DNA of 13,682 nucleotides from Candidatus Collierbacteria bacterium GW2011_GWB1_44_6 (GTDB taxonomy: Bacteria > Patescibacteriota > Microgenomatia > UBA1400 > MFAQ01), in contig LCJG01000018.1 in NCBI GenBank assembly GCA_000998025.1, positions 1-13,682 on the forward strand. Direction: 5' to 3'. The notes under the pieces are model-generated. The model was not told where the DNA came from. It was given only the letters and a program-made list of their open reading frames with translations, and searched no databases. The translations under genes and the position numbers were made by a program. Positions 12,545 to 13,682 of the stretch are shown here, piece after piece (position 1 is the stretch's first letter; each line of letters starts with the position of its first letter).

Positions 12545-13021
12545 ATGGCCCAAAAACTAACCAAAAAATCAAAAATCGCGATTAAGCCCGTAAAAACAGT
12601 TCCGGTTAAAAAAGGTGTCCTTGCTATGCCCAAAGAATTTTTCTCAGCCGTCGGTCGTCGAAAAACTGCTGTTGCCCGTGTCCGTCTTTGGTCTGGCAAG
12701 CAAGAGATGACCGTCAATGGCAAGCCAATCTCTACCTACTTCAAAGGAAATACCATGAAGCAAATCTACCAGGCCCCCTTTGTGACTACTAATACACTTG
12801 GCCAGTTCACCGGCAGTATCAAGATTGTTGGCAGTGGCCTCATGTCCCAGGTTGATGCGCTGACTCACGGCATCGCCCGCGCTTTGGCCAAGATTGATGA
12901 GGTCCACAAACTCACCCTCAGAGAAAAAGGCTTCATTACCCGGGATCCCCGTATGAAAGAGACCCGCAAAGCCGGTCAAGGCGGCCGCGCGCGCGCCAAG
13001 AAGCAATCTCCAAAGCGCTAA
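12545..13021 (+). CDS. rpsI: 30S ribosomal protein S9 with a basic N-terminal extension
   Basis: S9 (uS9) places its C-terminal tail at the P-site tRNA. The core starts FSAVGRRKTAVARVRLWSGK and includes the STYFKGNTMKQIYQAPF region, GLMSQVDALTHGIARAL and the basic C-terminal DPRMKETRKAGQGGRARAKK with a final SPKR. The product is 158 residues, about 27 longer than usual, because of a Lys-rich N-terminal stretch. An alternative ATG at 12626 would give a standard S9 (MPKEFFSAVG). The longer start is preferred since it lies 3 nt after rplM, but the choice is open. No clear terminator follows. Confidence 0.95.
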   Translation: MAQKLTKKSKIAIKPVKTVPVKKGVLAMPKEFFSAVGRRKTAVARVRLWSGKQEMTVNGKPISTYFKGNTMKQIYQAPFVTTNTLGQFTGSIKIVGSGLMSQVDALTHGIARALAKIDEVHKLTLREKGFITRDPRMKETRKAGQGGRARAKKQSPKR

Positions 13022-13022
13022 C

Positions 13023-13037
13023 TTTTTGTGCTAAAAT
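13023..13037 (+). promoter_or_regulatory. Extended -10 promoter for the 133-aa gene
   Basis: TTTTTGTGCTAAAAT contains TGC-TAAAAT and matches 2390-2404 (TTTTTGTGCTACAAT) in 14 of 15 positions. It lies just after the rpsI stop. The leader is 33 nt, with GGGAGG at 13059-13064, 6 nt before the ATG. Confidence 0.66.
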
Positions 13038-13070
13038 AACCCATAACTTCATCCTTTCGGGAGGTACAAG

Positions 13071-13472
13071 ATGCACGTTTTAATTTCACTTGAGAATGTC
13101 AGTCGTAACTTTAGTCCGAACTGGCCATCTTTGGATCAGCTTTGTGAGGCGGTGAAAACACTTTTTCCGAACGAAAAAGTTGAAGTCCACGTCGAATTCT
13201 CCCTGGCTCACACATACGAGGTTATTACCCCTCTAAGAGAGATTAGACACAAAGGACCCGAAATTATTAGGATATCCCCTCGGGATCGTGTGGACAGCTC
13301 CATGATCAATCCAAGGATTTCAGAATATTCAGTCTGGATCGCCAGCCTGGTTGTTCTATTACTGCTTCGTTCTGACCAGGAAAGAGACATTTTGGAACCG
13401 GCTCAAGTTTCGATTTCCGTTGGACTCCAGACATTTCGGTACTTAAACGACAGACGTGTTGAGAACTTCTAG
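13071..13472 (+). CDS. Hypothetical 133-residue protein after rpsI
   Basis: I do not recognise this family. The protein begins MHVLISLENVSRNFSPNWPS and has mixed alpha/beta character. One strongly hydrophobic stretch (about residues 86-99, VWIASLVVLLLLRS) could be a short membrane segment or a buried core helix. It is followed by a charged linker and QVSISVGLQTF. Support for a real gene is strong: an extended -10 promoter, GGGAGG 6 nt before the ATG and a perfect terminator hairpin after the stop. It has the same one-gene architecture as the units between rplO and secY. Confidence 0.77.
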   Translation: MHVLISLENVSRNFSPNWPSLDQLCEAVKTLFPNEKVEVHVEFSLAHTYEVITPLREIRHKGPEIIRISPRDRVDSSMINPRISEYSVWIASLVVLLLLRSDQERDILEPAQVSISVGLQTFRYLNDRRVENF

Positions 13473-13481
13473 ACGACTCTT

Positions 13482-13506
13482 GCCCCGATTTCGGTCGGGG
13501 CTTTTT
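13482..13506 (+). terminator. Terminator after the 133-aa gene
   Basis: GCCCCGA (13482-13488) pairs perfectly with TCGGGGC (13495-13501), loop TTTCGG, followed by TTTTT. Its core resembles the hairpin at 8249-8272. Confidence 0.9.
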
Positions 13507-13513
13507 ATCTTTT

Positions 13514-13539
13514 GTCATTCCTGACTTGATCAGGAATCC
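13514..13539 (+). repeat. Intergenic palindrome, GTCATTCC...GGAATCC type
   Basis: GTCATTCCTGACTTGATCAG followed by GAATCC. ATTCCTGA and TCAGGAAT form a perfect 8-bp stem with a 5-nt loop. It is a third member of the GTCATT...AATC family seen at 1297 and 6453. It overlaps the stop codon of the partial minus-strand frame. Confidence 0.75.
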
Positions 13540-13682
13540 ATCAAATTCGTCTCCAACTCCTTGTTCAACTCCATACTTGTCACTCCGTCTCTTTCGCCGT
13601 CAAAGTATCCACCCATGATTCTCGAAGCCAGCACTGGCCGAAAAGCCATCTCATCATTTTCTGTCCAATTTATAATTTCTTT
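13530..13682 (-). CDS. Partial reading frame, C-terminal end of an unidentified protein
   Basis: The minus strand reads 50 codons without a stop from the window edge to TGA at 13530-13532. It begins KEIINWTENDEMAFRPVLAS and ends in LNKELETNLMDS. The composition (mixed charged and hydrophobic, no low complexity) looks protein-like, but I do not recognise a family and the start lies outside the window. It converges on the 133-aa gene. Its last residues lie in the palindromic repeat, so the original C-terminus may have been replaced by the element. It could also be chance. Confidence 0.45.
   Translation of the reverse strand, partial: KEIINWTENDEMAFRPVLASRIMGGYFDGERDGVTSMELNKELETNLMDS

Noticed and set aside
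1..13682. CRISPR array, tRNA or rRNA gene, insertion sequence with transposase
   Set aside because: No regularly spaced repeats, no cloverleaf or rRNA sequence recognised, and no transposase-like frame in the window.

Overview
The window is most of a bacterial spc/alpha ribosomal-protein supercluster. It runs on the + strand in near-canonical order: rplF, rplR, rpsE, rplO, secY, adk, map, infA, rpmJ, rpsM, rpsK, rpsD, rpoA, rplQ, rplM, rpsI. The genetic code is standard, because adk and rplQ end in TGA. rpsE and rplO are 1 nt apart with no rpmD (L30) between them. Absence of L30 is a known trait of the Candidate Phyla Radiation. Together with minimal gene sizes, very short spacers and many small orphan genes, this points to a Patescibacteria/CPR genome, perhaps Microgenomates. 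That is inferred from sequence recall, not from a tree.

Left end (1-394). The + strand just before rplF encodes the last 22 residues of S8, exactly where S8 should end in the canonical S14-S8-L6 order. The opposite strand encodes the end of S14 followed by the start of S8. The two halves meet at about 320-325, so a fold-back or inversion breakpoint (biological or an assembly/amplification chimera) lies there.

Core and inserted genes. The ribosomal supercluster is interrupted at two gene boundaries and followed at its end by small genes that are not ribosomal. Between rplO and secY (2358-5167) are a 78-aa single-TM protein, a 55-aa two-TM protein, a 222-aa acidic orphan, a 163-aa Cys-rich putative metal-binding protein and a 237-aa hydrophilic acidic orphan. 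Between map and infA (7798-8903) are two similar small alpha/beta proteins that look TIR-like. After rpsI is a 133-aa orphan. Seven of these eight genes look like stand-alone units, each with a -10 promoter (usually an extended TGnTAnAAT), a 31-42 nt leader and a strong Shine-Dalgarno; six of the seven also end in a GC-rich hairpin with a T-run (none was seen directly after the 7846 gene's predecessor map, whose 3' end holds that gene's promoter). Often the next promoter's -10 sits directly on the previous terminator's T-run. The ribosomal genes, by contrast, mostly lack a Shine-Dalgarno and have short A-rich leaders. The 237-aa gene before secY has a consensus -35/-10 ending 6 nt before its ATG, which predicts a leaderless mRNA.

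Working together. The L6-L18-S5-L15, S13-S11-S4-L17-L13-S9 and L36 products build the ribosome. SecY forms the translocon, Adk balances adenylates, MetAP trims nascent chains, IF-1 helps initiation and RpoA is the RNA polymerase alpha subunit. The terminators of the inserted units should split the supercluster into separate transcripts, and fresh promoters are visible before the 237-aa gene/secY and before infA. At the right edge a partial minus-strand reading frame converges on the 133-aa orphan, with an intergenic palindrome overlapping its stop.
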